The notes beneath the pieces were generated by a model that had not been told where the DNA came from, ran no database searches, and was given only the letters and a program-made list of their open reading frames with translations. A DNA stretch of 64,000 nucleotides from Herbaspirillum aquaticum (GTDB taxonomy: Bacteria > Pseudomonadota > Gammaproteobacteria > Burkholderiales > Burkholderiaceae_D), in assembly GCF_002213425.1 (NCBI RefSeq), contig NZ_NJGV01000009.1, forward strand, positions 124,001-188,000, read 5' to 3'. The number at the start of each line of letters is the position of its first letter. Position 1 is the first letter of the stretch. Positions 1 to 8,126 of the stretch are shown here, in pieces. The translations under genes and the position numbers were made by a program.

Positions 1-1244
1 GCATCGATCTCCTGGGCCGCTGACTGGCTGCGCTCGGCCAGCCGCCGCACTTCGGCCGCCACCACCGCAAAGCCGCTGCCGTGCTCGCCCGCATGGGCGG
101 CCTCGATGGTGGCATTCAAGGCCAGCAGGTTGGTCTGGTAAGCGATGTCATCGATGACTTCGATCTTGCCGGCAATCTGCTGGATGGCTACTACCATCTG
201 CCTGACCGTTTCTGCACATTGACGTGCTTCCAGCGCTGCGGCCGCAGCGATCTGGTCGGTCTGGCGGGCGTTCCGGGCGGTGCTGAGGATGGAGGCATGG
301 ATCCGGGCCAGCGCTTCGCTGGTCTGTTCCACACCGATGGCCTGCTCGCTGGAGGCGCGCGAGAGCGCTTGCGCCGTCGCACTCACCTCTTCGGCCGTGC
401 TGACCAGCCCTTCGGCGTTGTCGCGCACCTCGGTCACGACCTGGGCCAGGCGCGTCATCGTTTTCTGGATCGCATGCATCATGCTGTCGCTGCAGCGGGA
501 CTTCAGGCTGACCTTCTGGACCAGATCACCATCGGACAGGCGCTGCATCACCGTCACCACGTCGCCGGGCTCGCCGCCCATCTGGCGCAGCAGGGTGCGG
601 GTGAGCACCCATCCCGCCAACAGCATGGCCAGCAGCACGCCGCCGGCCACCTGCAGCACGTTCTCCAGGGCGTCGCGGATGATCTCCCGTGCGCTGAGGG
701 CACCGGCTTCCCCCAAGGCGATGTTGTAGGAACGATGTCGCCCAAAGGTCACCTGGACGCCATCAACGCCCGCCCGGAACTCCAGCATCGCTTGCGACAG
801 GCTGTCCTCGATGCGGTCTGCATCAGCCACCGCCAAAAGCCGTCGCACCACTTCCTCGAAGGCGACGATGCGGGCCTGGACATCGGCCAGCATCGCGCCA
901 TCGGTCTCATCGGTGATGTAAGCCTCCGCGTACAGTTTGAGATGCCGGTTCAACCGCGTGCGCTGCACTTCGATCTCCTGCAGCAAGCGGGCGCGGTCGT
1001 GCGGATCGTGATTGAACAGGTATTGGTAAATGCGTCCCTGGATGGCATTGAAGGCGGCCTGTGCATCATCAAGCGTGGTCACGCTGGGCACCGTATTGAC
1101 CTGGGCGTAACTGGCCGCCTGGTAGACATTCTCGATCTGGCGCAAGCTGACGGCGGCCGTGGCGACCAGCCCCAGCAAGGCCAGCAGGATCAGCACCGAC
1201 AGGCGCTGGCCGACGGTCAAGGTGCGAAGTCCTGGCCTGGACAT
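1..1244 (-). CDS. Methyl-accepting chemotaxis protein, 3' end cut by window edge
   Basis: Membrane chemoreceptor that would signal through CheW/CheA. About 414 residues are visible: a first membrane helix near residues 14-31, a periplasmic four-helix-bundle-like ligand domain, a second helix near 190-210, a HAMP segment, then the cytoplasmic coiled-coil signalling domain. The conserved hairpin tip ([20 protein letters not shown]) lies close to the left edge, so the returning helix and C-terminus are outside the window. The ATG at 1242-1244 follows GGAGGAAATC, an excellent ribosome binding site. It is divergent from nothing and followed upstream by the terminator of the idn operon, so it is its own unit. 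The ligand cannot be read from sequence. Confidence 0.93.
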   Translation of the reverse strand, partial: MSRPGLRTLTVGQRLSVLILLALLGLVATAAVSLRQIENVYQAASYAQVNTVPSVTTLDDAQAAFNAIQGRIYQYLFNHDPHDRARLLQEIEVQRTRLNRHLKLYAEAYITDETDGAMLADVQARIVAFEEVVRRLLAVADADRIEDSLSQAMLEFRAGVDGVQVTFGRHRSYNIALGEAGALSAREIIRDALENVLQVAGGVLLAMLLAGWVLTRTLLRQMGGEPGDVVTVMQRLSDGDLVQKVSLKSRCSDSMMHAIQKTMTRLAQVVTEVRDNAEGLVSTAEEVSATAQALSRASSEQAIGVEQTSEALARIHASILSTARNARQTDQIAAAAALEARQCAETVRQMVVAIQQIAGKIEVIDDIAYQTNLLALNATIEAAHAGEHGSGFAVVAAEVRRLAERSQSAAQEID

Positions 1245-1385
1245 GATTTCCTCCCCCCAGAGGTGTGGCGATGGCGGTATGCCAGAGCGCGCCCCCCTCC
1301 GAGCCGCGCGCTGCCGTTTTGGCAACGAACTTATAGCGCGCAGCCAGGCTTGTCAATCAAGGCCGGCATCCACCCTGCAGGGCGG

Positions 1386-1424
1386 GAAAAACAAAAATGC
1401 CACCGCGCAACACTGCGCGATGGC
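1386..1424 (-). terminator. Rho-independent terminator of the idn/gnt operon
   Basis: On the minus strand an 11-bp stem (GCCATCGCGCA paired with TGCGCGGTGGC, one G-T pair) with a 4-nt loop is followed by TTTTTGTTTTT. It lies about 50 nt downstream of the idnD stop. Confidence 0.8.
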
Positions 1425-1473
1425 GTTCTCACTTTCCCTGACGGCAGCCCCGCAAGGAAGCCACCATGCGGGC

Positions 1474-2511
1474 TCAGTCAAAACTGATCTGCACCTTCAT
1501 CATCTTCGACCGGTCACCAGCGATCTCGAAGGCCTCCACCGCCTGGGCGATGGGATAGGTCGCGGTGATCAGGGGCTTCACGTCCACCAGCTTGCGGTTC
1601 ATCAGTTCCACCGCCATGGCAAACTCCTCATGGAAACGGAAGGCACCGCGCCAATCCAGTTCCTTGCCCACCAGCAGGTTGGCGGGGAACTGGATGTCGC
1701 CCCCCAGCCCGACCTGCACGATGACGGCTTGCGGACGCAGCGCTTCCAGCGCGCCCACCAGCGCACGTTCATTGCCGCTGGCTTCGAAGAGGACATCGAA
1801 AGTCCCCTTGTCGGCGGCAAAGGCCTTCAAGGCATCGGGCGTCTCGGCCATGTTGATGGCGCGGTCGGCACCCACCTGCAGGGCCGCTTGCAAGGGCATG
1901 CTGGCCACATCGGTGACCACCACTTCCAGCGCACCGGCGCGGCGTGCCGCCACCACCACCAGGGCGCCGATGGGACCGCAGCCGGTCACCAGCACCCGCT
2001 TGCCCACCAGCGGACCGGCACGGCGCACCGCGTGCAGCGCCACCGACAGCGGCTCGGCCATGGCCGCTTCGCCATCGGTGACATGGTCGGCCACGATGTG
2101 GGCCTGCGCACGTTCGATGATGATTTCCTGGCGGAACGCACCCTGTACGTGCGGGGTGCGCATGGCACTGCCGTAGAAGCGCATGTCCAGGCAATGATTC
2201 TGCTTGCCTTCCTGGCAGTACTTGCAAACGCCGCAGGGGCGGCTGGGCGAGATGGCGATGCGCGTGCCGGGTGCGATGTCGGTGATGGCCGAACCCACTT
2301 CGGCGATCTGGCCCGAGACTTCATGGCCCAGCACCATCGGTTCCTTGATGCGCACCACGCCGAAACCGCCGTGATGATAGTAGTGCAGGTCCGAGCCGCA
2401 GATACCGCCGGCCTTGACCTTGACCTTCAGTTGCTGCGGTTGCAGGGGGGCGGACTCCAGCGGCTGGATGCGCAGGTCGTGCGGTGCATGGATGACGAGG
2501 CCTTGTTGCAT
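1474..2511 (-). CDS. idnD: L-idonate 5-dehydrogenase, zinc-dependent MDR family
   Basis: 345 residues. Oxidises L-idonate to 5-keto-D-gluconate with NAD(P). Catalytic zinc region GGICGSDLHYYHHGG near residues 35-49 and GHEV near 62, the structural-zinc cysteine cluster CGVCKYCQEGKQNHC near 93-107, and a Rossmann GCGPIGAL near residue 178 are all present. Length is normal for the family. It is the last gene of a four-gene minus-strand operon (gntP, gluconokinase, idnO, idnD), 27 nt after idnO, with a GGAG site before the ATG. The neighbours, which handle 5-ketogluconate and gluconate, favour idonate over other polyols. Other sorbitol/threonine-dehydrogenase-like substrates cannot be fully excluded. 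Confidence 0.9.
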   Translation of the reverse strand: MQQGLVIHAPHDLRIQPLESAPLQPQQLKVKVKAGGICGSDLHYYHHGGFGVVRIKEPMVLGHEVSGQIAEVGSAITDIAPGTRIAISPSRPCGVCKYCQEGKQNHCLDMRFYGSAMRTPHVQGAFRQEIIIERAQAHIVADHVTDGEAAMAEPLSVALHAVRRAGPLVGKRVLVTGCGPIGALVVVAARRAGALEVVVTDVASMPLQAALQVGADRAINMAETPDALKAFAADKGTFDVLFEASGNERALVGALEALRPQAVIVQVGLGGDIQFPANLLVGKELDWRGAFRFHEEFAMAVELMNRKLVDVKPLITATYPIAQAVEAFEIAGDRSKMMKVQISFD

Positions 2512-2538
2512 GTTTGTCTCCGAAATGATCTCAATGAT

Positions 2539-3333
2539 TTACAAGGTAGCGGTCACGCCGCCATCCACGTAGAGGATGTGGCCGTTGACGAAGCGCGAGG
2601 CATCGCTGCCCAGGAACACGGCCGCGCCCACCAGGTCTTCCACATCGCCCCAGCGGCGCGAAGGGGTGCGGCCCACCAGCCAGTCGGTGAACTTGGCATC
2701 GTTGACCAGGGCCATGTTCATCTCGGTCTTGAAGTAGCCGGGACCCAGGCCGTTGACCTGGATGCCGTACTTGCCCCAGTCGATGGCCATGCCCTTGGTG
2801 AACATCTTCACCGCGCCCTTGGTGGCGGTATAGGGGGCGATGCCGGGACGGCCCAGTTCGCTCTGCACCGAGCAGATATTGATGATCTTGCCCGCGCCGC
2901 GCGGGATCATGTGGCGCGCTACCGCCTGGGCGGCATAGAAGACGCTGTTCAGGTTGGTGTTGATCAGGTCGTGCCAGTCCGATTCCTTGAACTCCTCCAG
3001 CGGATTGCGGCGCTGGATGCCGGCGTTGTTGACCAGGATGCCGATGGCACCGATCTCGCTTTCGATCTTCTGTACCGCCGCCTTGACTTCGTCATTGACG
3101 GTGGCATCGAAGCTGGCTTCATGAATGGTGTGGCCCTCGGCACGCAATTGCGCCGCGACGGTGGCGAGCTTGCCGGCATCGCGTCCGTTGAGCACGATGG
3201 CCGCGCCAGCCTGGGCCATGCCGCGTGCCAGCGCCAGGCCGATGCCACCGGAGGAACCGGTGATCAGCGCCAGCTTGCCTTCCAGCGAAAAGCCCTGCAA
3301 CCCTGCGGGCAAGGGGGTGGTCTTGATGGTCAT
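2539..3333 (-). CDS. idnO: Gluconate 5-dehydrogenase (5-ketogluconate reductase), SDR family
   Basis: 264 residues. Reversibly reduces 5-keto-D-gluconate to D-gluconate, linking idnD to gluconokinase. Classical SDR: cofactor motif TGSSGGIG near residues 26-33, NNAG near 107, catalytic Ser in NICSVQSELG and YTATK near 180. The C-terminus (VNGHILYVDGGVTATL) is typical of IdnO/Gno. The start follows AGAGACATC. It lies between the kinase gene (71-nt gap) and idnD (27-nt gap) in one transcription unit. The assignment rests on family resemblance plus the operon partners. Confidence 0.9.
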   Translation of the reverse strand: MTIKTTPLPAGLQGFSLEGKLALITGSSGGIGLALARGMAQAGAAIVLNGRDAGKLATVAAQLRAEGHTIHEASFDATVNDEVKAAVQKIESEIGAIGILVNNAGIQRRNPLEEFKESDWHDLINTNLNSVFYAAQAVARHMIPRGAGKIINICSVQSELGRPGIAPYTATKGAVKMFTKGMAIDWGKYGIQVNGLGPGYFKTEMNMALVNDAKFTDWLVGRTPSRRWGDVEDLVGAAVFLGSDASRFVNGHILYVDGGVTATL

Positions 3334-3404
3334 GATGTCTCTTTCTTCTTGTCGGAAATTTCAGTGTCAACACCTGCCTTGCCCTTGATGGCGCAAAACA
3401 GGAC

Positions 3405-4958
3405 TCAGTGCTGCTTTCCAGTCTCGCGCTGGAAGGCGGCGATAGCGTGATATTCCGCCTCCAGTTTGGCCGGAATGGCTGCAAAGATGGGTTGCAGGCG
3501 GCCATAGACGGCGACCGCCTCGGCCTCGGGAGCGTGATGGTTGGTGGAGCCGACCATGCCGGAGATCACCGACAGCGACGGCAGCAGGCCCAGTGCCCAG
3601 GCGCCCAGCACGGCCGCGCCCAGGCAGGACGATTCCACGCTCTCGGGCACCACCACCTCGCGGTTGAAGATGTCGGCCATCATCTGCCGCCACAGGGCCG
3701 AGCGGGCAAAGCCGCCGGTGGCCATCATGCGCTTGGTCGGGCCGACCAGTTCTTCCAGCGCGGGCAGGATGCTGTAGAGGTTGAAGATCACCCCTTCCAG
3801 GGCGGCGCGGATCATGTGGTGCTTGCCGTGATGCAGGGCCAGGCCGAAGAAGGAGCCGCGCAGGTCGGCATTCCACAGCGGGGCACGCTCGCCGGCCATG
3901 AAGGGATGGAACAGCAATCCTTCGGCACCGGGGCGCACCTTCTCGGCGATGCGGGTCAGGGCCTCATAGGGATCGACGCCCTCTTCACGCGCCGCCGCCG
4001 CTTCGGCGGTAGCCAGTTCATCGCGCACCCAGCGGAAGATGTTGCCGCCATTGTTGACGGGGCCACCGACCACCCAGTGTTTTTCGGTCAGTGCATAACA
4101 GAACAGGCGGCCATGCGGATCGGTGAGCGGCTCATCGATCACGGTACGCATGGCGCCGGAGGTACCAATGGTCACGGCCACATGGCCGATCTCGATGGCG
4201 TTCACGCCCAGGTTGGAAAGCACGCCGTCATTGGCGCCGATGATGAAGGGAGTGTCCACCGACAGCCCCAGGCGCTGCGCCATCTCCGGCGAAAGCGCCG
4301 GCAGGCGGTGCGTGGTCGGGACCGGGGTGGGCAATTGTTCGGGACGTACACCCAGCAATTCCAGCGCCCCCTGGTCCCAGGCCAGCTCGCGCAGGTTGAA
4401 CATGCCGGTGGCCGAGGCGATGGAGTGGTCCACCACCCACTGGCCGAAGAGCTGGTACAGCAGGTATTCCTTGATGCCGACGAAGCGCGCGGCCCGGTTG
4501 AAGACTTCAGGCTTTTCATGGCGCATCCACATCAGCTTGCACAGGGGCGACATGGGGTGGATGGGCGTACCGGTACGGCGGTAGATGGCATTGCCGTCGT
4601 GCTCGTGCTTGATGCGTTCAGCCCAGACCGAGGCGCGGATATCGCCCCAGGTGATGCTGTTGGAGAGCAGGCGATTGTCGGCGTCCAGCGCGATGACGCT
4701 GTGCATGGCCGCGCTGAAGGATAGCAGCGCGATCTCCTGCGGTGCGGCCTTGGCGGCCTTGACGGCGCCTGCGATGGAGGCCAGCGCGGCGGCGACAATC
4801 TGCTCCGGGTCCTGTTCCGCCATGCCCGGTTCGGTACAGAGGACCGGGTATTCCTCTGCATGCTGGGCCACCACCTTGCCATCGAGCGTGAAGACCACGG
4901 TCTTGGTGCTGGTGGTGCCGATATCGACGCCGAGCATGTAGGGTGCGGAAGAGGACAT
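3405..4958 (-). CDS. gntK: Gluconokinase, FGGY family
   Basis: 517 residues. Phosphorylates D-gluconate to 6-phosphogluconate for the Entner-Doudoroff or pentose phosphate route. It is the FGGY (Bacillus GntK-like) type, not the small P-loop GntK of enterics: N-terminal phosphate motif GVDIGTTSTKTVVF, substrate region TWGDIRA and the HPMSPLCKLMWMR stretch, then the second nucleotide half with GTSGAM and GGFARSALW. The chosen ATG (4956-4958) follows AAGGAAAATTCAC; an in-frame extension of 18 residues upstream has no ribosome binding site. It is placed between gntP and idnO. Xylulokinase is the nearest alternative, but the operon argues for gluconate. Confidence 0.9.
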   Translation of the reverse strand: MSSSAPYMLGVDIGTTSTKTVVFTLDGKVVAQHAEEYPVLCTEPGMAEQDPEQIVAAALASIAGAVKAAKAAPQEIALLSFSAAMHSVIALDADNRLLSNSITWGDIRASVWAERIKHEHDGNAIYRRTGTPIHPMSPLCKLMWMRHEKPEVFNRAARFVGIKEYLLYQLFGQWVVDHSIASATGMFNLRELAWDQGALELLGVRPEQLPTPVPTTHRLPALSPEMAQRLGLSVDTPFIIGANDGVLSNLGVNAIEIGHVAVTIGTSGAMRTVIDEPLTDPHGRLFCYALTEKHWVVGGPVNNGGNIFRWVRDELATAEAAAAREEGVDPYEALTRIAEKVRPGAEGLLFHPFMAGERAPLWNADLRGSFFGLALHHGKHHMIRAALEGVIFNLYSILPALEELVGPTKRMMATGGFARSALWRQMMADIFNREVVVPESVESSCLGAAVLGAWALGLLPSLSVISGMVGSTNHHAPEAEAVAVYGRLQPIFAAIPAKLEAEYHAIAAFQRETGKQH

Positions 4959-5018
4959 GTGAATTTTCCTTGAGAAACAAAGCAAGACGCCCGGACCAGC
5001 CGGGCGTTGCATTCAGTC

Positions 5019-6371
5019 TTAGACGACCAGGTTGAGCAACATGATGAAGATGATAGCAACAACCGAGATCAGCGTTTCCATCACCGTCCAGGTCTTGAAG
5101 GTTTCACCGACGCTCATGTTGAAGTATTCCTTGACCAGCCAGAAGCCCGCATCGTTGACGTGCGACAGGATCAGCGAACCGGCGCCGGTGGCCAGCACCA
5201 GCAGTTCCTTGTTGGTGCCGGGGATCAGGGCCACCAGCGGCGCGACGATGCCGGCACCGGTGATGGTGGCGACGGTGGCCGAACCGGTGGCCACGCGGAT
5301 CACGCCAGCCACGAACCAGGCCAGCAGCAGGGGCGAGATTTGCGCATGCACGGCCAGCTGGCCGATGGCAGTGCCCACGCCGGAGTTCACCAGCATCTGC
5401 TTGAAGCCGCCGCCGGCACCGATGATGAGCACGATGGCCGCAGTCGGGGCCAGGCTCTGGTCCACGAATTTCAGCACTTGCTGGCGGGTGAAGCCACGGG
5501 CGATGCCGAAGGTCCAGATCGCCAGCAGCAGTGCGGCCAGCAGGGCCACGATGGGGTTGCCGATGAAGTCCATCAGGTCGCGCACGGCGTGGCCTTCCGG
5601 CAGGGTGACGTCGACGAAGGTCTTGAGCAGCATCAGGAACACCGGCAGCAGCACCGTCACCAGGGTGGTGGTGAAGCCCGGCAGGTTGGTGGTCTGCGGC
5701 TCACGCGCCAGTTGCGCCATCAGTTCCTCGGAGGGCTTGATGTCGACGTAGCGCGAGATGAAGGCACCGAACAGCGGGCCGGCGATGATGACGGTCGGCA
5801 GGCCCACCAGCAGACCGTAGAAGATGGTCTTGCCGATGTCGGCGCCGAAGATGCCGATGGCCAAGAGCGGGCCCGGATGCGGCGGCACCAGGCCGTGCAT
5901 CACCGACAGGCTGGCCAGCATGGGCATGCCGATCTTGAACAGCGGCACGCCCGAGCGGCGCGCCACGATGAACACCAGCGGGATCAGCAGCACGAAGCCG
6001 ATCTCGAAGAACAGCGGAATGCCGACCAGGAAGGCGCCCATCATCATGGCCCAGTGCACGCGCTCGCGGCCGAAGGCGCGCACCAGCGTCTGGGAAATCT
6101 GGTCAGCGCCGCCGGACTCGGCCATCAGCTTGCCCAGCATGGTACCCAGGCCCAGCACGATGCCGACGAAACCCAGCACGCCGCCGAAGCCGTCCTGGAA
6201 AGACTTGACGATCTTGGGCAGCGGCATGCCGGAGATCAGCCCAAGGAAGCCCGAGGTGATGGTCAGGGCGATGAAGGGATGGATGCGCAGGCGCGTGATC
6301 ATGAGGATCAGCGCGAGGATCGCAATGACTGCATTGAACAGCAAGGTGGCGTCGTGGCTCATGCCCAGCAT
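5019..6371 (-). CDS. gntP: Gluconate:H+ symporter, GntP family
   Basis: 450 residues, very hydrophobic, about 12 membrane helices; inner-membrane importer for gluconate and probably idonate/5-ketogluconate. GntP-family features include GFLGLISGMPLPKIVKSFQDGFGG near the N-terminus and GLVPPHPGPLLAIGIFGADIGKT in the middle. The start MLGMSHD is taken because GGAG lies 5 nt before it; the next ATG (6360-6362) is a possible alternative. First gene of the operon, preceded by a leader of about 250 nt. Its promoter overlaps a LacI-type operator at 6629-6644, so the operon is expected to be repressed by the divergent regulator and induced by gluconate or a derivative. Confidence 0.93.
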   Translation of the reverse strand: MLGMSHDATLLFNAVIAILALILMITRLRIHPFIALTITSGFLGLISGMPLPKIVKSFQDGFGGVLGFVGIVLGLGTMLGKLMAESGGADQISQTLVRAFGRERVHWAMMMGAFLVGIPLFFEIGFVLLIPLVFIVARRSGVPLFKIGMPMLASLSVMHGLVPPHPGPLLAIGIFGADIGKTIFYGLLVGLPTVIIAGPLFGAFISRYVDIKPSEELMAQLAREPQTTNLPGFTTTLVTVLLPVFLMLLKTFVDVTLPEGHAVRDLMDFIGNPIVALLAALLLAIWTFGIARGFTRQQVLKFVDQSLAPTAAIVLIIGAGGGFKQMLVNSGVGTAIGQLAVHAQISPLLLAWFVAGVIRVATGSATVATITGAGIVAPLVALIPGTNKELLVLATGAGSLILSHVNDAGFWLVKEYFNMSVGETFKTWTVMETLISVVAIIFIMLLNLVV

Positions 6372-6604
6372 GGGATCTCCGATTGCCGATAGCCGATGGC
6401 GCACGATCCCCGGTTCACCGCAGCGGCGCGGCCCCGCGCATGGCGGTAGGGCGAGCGTCTCCTGCGGCCTCTCCTGGGGAAGGCACGGACATCTGCACTA
6501 TCTGCGTAGTGTTTTATTGAGGAACCCACGAGGGCTGCACTGAGTTCCGTTCCTGAGTGTGGTATGCCGCCGCCAGCTCCGCCGCCGTGTGCCCGGAGGT
6601 ACGG

Positions 6605-6620
6605 ATGTTAGCGTTAACAT
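6605..6620. promoter_or_regulatory. Operator 1 for the GntR/LacI-type regulator
   Basis: Near-palindromic ATGTTAGCGTTAACAT, resembling the enteric GntR consensus (ATGTTACC-GGTAACAT type). It lies just downstream of the predicted gntP start of transcription and 24 bp centre-to-centre from operator 2. Confidence 0.75.
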
Positions 6621-6628
6621 GGGGCGCG

Positions 6629-6644
6629 ATGATAACGCTAACAT
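6629..6644. promoter_or_regulatory. Operator 2 for the GntR/LacI-type regulator
   Basis: ATGATAACGCTAACAT, the inverted counterpart of operator 1 (14 of 16 positions after reverse complementing). It overlaps the predicted gntP -10 element, so bound repressor would block RNA polymerase. Confidence 0.75.
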
Positions 6645-6658
6645 TTTGCACGGGTCAA
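6630..6658 (-). promoter_or_regulatory. Predicted promoter of the gntP-gntK-idnO-idnD operon
   Basis: Minus strand: -35 TTGACC (6653-6658), a 17-nt spacer and -10 TTATCA (6630-6635). Spacing is ideal and the -10 is inside operator 2. Confidence 0.6.
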
Positions 6659-6819
6659 ACACTTGTTGTGTTGCGGTGCGTCAGAAGCGTGGCCTGACGG
6701 GGCGTCGCAGGGAGATAAATTGTTTTGCAGAAACACCGGAAGGGACTTCCCGGACGCCAAGAGGCCCCCGCAAGCAGGTATCATGTCGCCACCCTGAATG
6801 ACCGCCCTCCCCCGCATCC

Positions 6820-7878
6820 ATGACCCAGCGCGCAGCACCCAAGTCCAAGCCGAAGTCCCTACCCGCCGTGCGCGGCAGCCGCGCTACCGGGCGCGTCACC
6901 ATCATCGACGTGGCGGCCGAGGCCGGGGTGAGCCCGATGACGGTCTCCCGGGCGCTGAAAAATCCCGGCCTGGTGCAGGAACAGTCGCGCCAGCGCATCC
7001 TGGAAGCCATCGATCGCCTGGGCTATGTGCCCAACCAGGCCGCCTCGACGCTGGCTTCTGCACGTTCGCAGGTGATCGCGGTGCTGGTGCCGTCGCTGAC
7101 CAATGCGGTCTTCATCGAGACGCTGTCCGGCATCCGTGACTACCTGGCCGGCGCCGGCTACCAGTTCCTGATCGGCGAGACCGGCTACGTGCGGGCCAAG
7201 GAAGAGCAGCTCATCGCCACCTACCTGGCCCATGCACCAGCCGGTTTCCTGCTCTCCAGCAGCGAGCAGCACGACATCCTGCAGGCGCGCCCGGGCAGCC
7301 GCGACATCCCGGCGGTACGCATGTTAGACCTGGGGCGCAGCCAGCATGATTTCTCGGTGGGGTTCTCGCAGACGCGCGCCGGGCACGCGGTGGCCCGGCA
7401 CCTGGTGGAGCGCGGCTACCGGCGCCCGGCGTTCCTGGCGGCCCAGCTCGACCCGCGCATGATGAAGCGCCGCGAGGGTTTCCGCAAAGGTTTGCTGGAA
7501 GCCGGGATCACGCCCGAGATTGAAGTACTGCTGCCCGAGCCGACCACGGTCGACATGGGCGCACAGTTGCTGCGGCGCGTGCTGCAGCAGCACCCGGAGT
7601 GCGACTCCGTGTTCTGCTGCAATGATGACCTGGCCCTGGGCGCGCTGTTTGAATGCCAGCGCCAGGGCATCAGCGTGCCGCGCGAAATGGCCATTGCAGG
7701 CTTCAACGATCTCTCCTGGGCAGCTTGCGCCACGCCCTCCATCACTACCGTGGTCACGCCGCGTTATGACATCGGCTACAAGTCGGCCGAGATGCTGGTG
7801 CGCCAGCTCAAGGGCGAAGACATTCCCAAGGGGCGGCTCGATCTCGGCTTCGAGCTGGCGGTACGCGAGAGTACCTGA
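6820..7878 (+). CDS. gntR: LacI-family repressor of gluconate genes
   Basis: 352 residues. DNA-binding repressor with an N-terminal LacI helix-turn-helix (VTIIDVAAEAGVSPMTVSRAL near residues 26-46), hinge helix GYVPNQAASTLAS, then a periplasmic-binding-protein-like effector domain ending in the dimer/effector region. A basic 20-residue N-terminal tail precedes the HTH. It is divergent from the idn/gnt operon with two operators in between, which fits a GntR/IdnR role sensing gluconate, 6-phosphogluconate or idonate. Effector identity is inference from context. No strong Shine-Dalgarno is seen; the start is chosen because the HTH would otherwise lose conserved residues. Confidence 0.9.
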   Translation: MTQRAAPKSKPKSLPAVRGSRATGRVTIIDVAAEAGVSPMTVSRALKNPGLVQEQSRQRILEAIDRLGYVPNQAASTLASARSQVIAVLVPSLTNAVFIETLSGIRDYLAGAGYQFLIGETGYVRAKEEQLIATYLAHAPAGFLLSSSEQHDILQARPGSRDIPAVRMLDLGRSQHDFSVGFSQTRAGHAVARHLVERGYRRPAFLAAQLDPRMMKRREGFRKGLLEAGITPEIEVLLPEPTTVDMGAQLLRRVLQQHPECDSVFCCNDDLALGALFECQRQGISVPREMAIAGFNDLSWAACATPSITTVVTPRYDIGYKSAEMLVRQLKGEDIPKGRLDLGFELAVREST

Positions 7879-8126
7879 GACCGTTCGCATTCACGCTCGC
7901 ACCTGCATCCCCCACATCCGTGGACGAATCGGCGTCAATAATCCACCCATCGCCGGCTCCTGGCTCTGGACAGAAAATCGCCATTCTCTACAATCTCCCG
8001 GTGTCGTTCTGCTCTGCAAGAATGCAGCAGCACAGCAGTCCGCTGATGCAGGGATGCAGCCCCGCAGACGACATCCATATAAATAATATGTACATTTCCA
8101 AGTCCAGATCACCAGGAGCAACCCTC

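Noticed and set aside
1159-3450. 763-codon plus-strand open frame opposite idnD and idnO
   Set aside because: Shadow of the real genes: histidine- and glycine-rich low-complexity translation, no domain, no ribosome binding site.
5007-6392. 461-codon plus-strand frame opposite gntP
   Set aside because: Translation is an unnatural run of Gln, His, Asp and Gly; product of GC-rich codon structure on the other strand.
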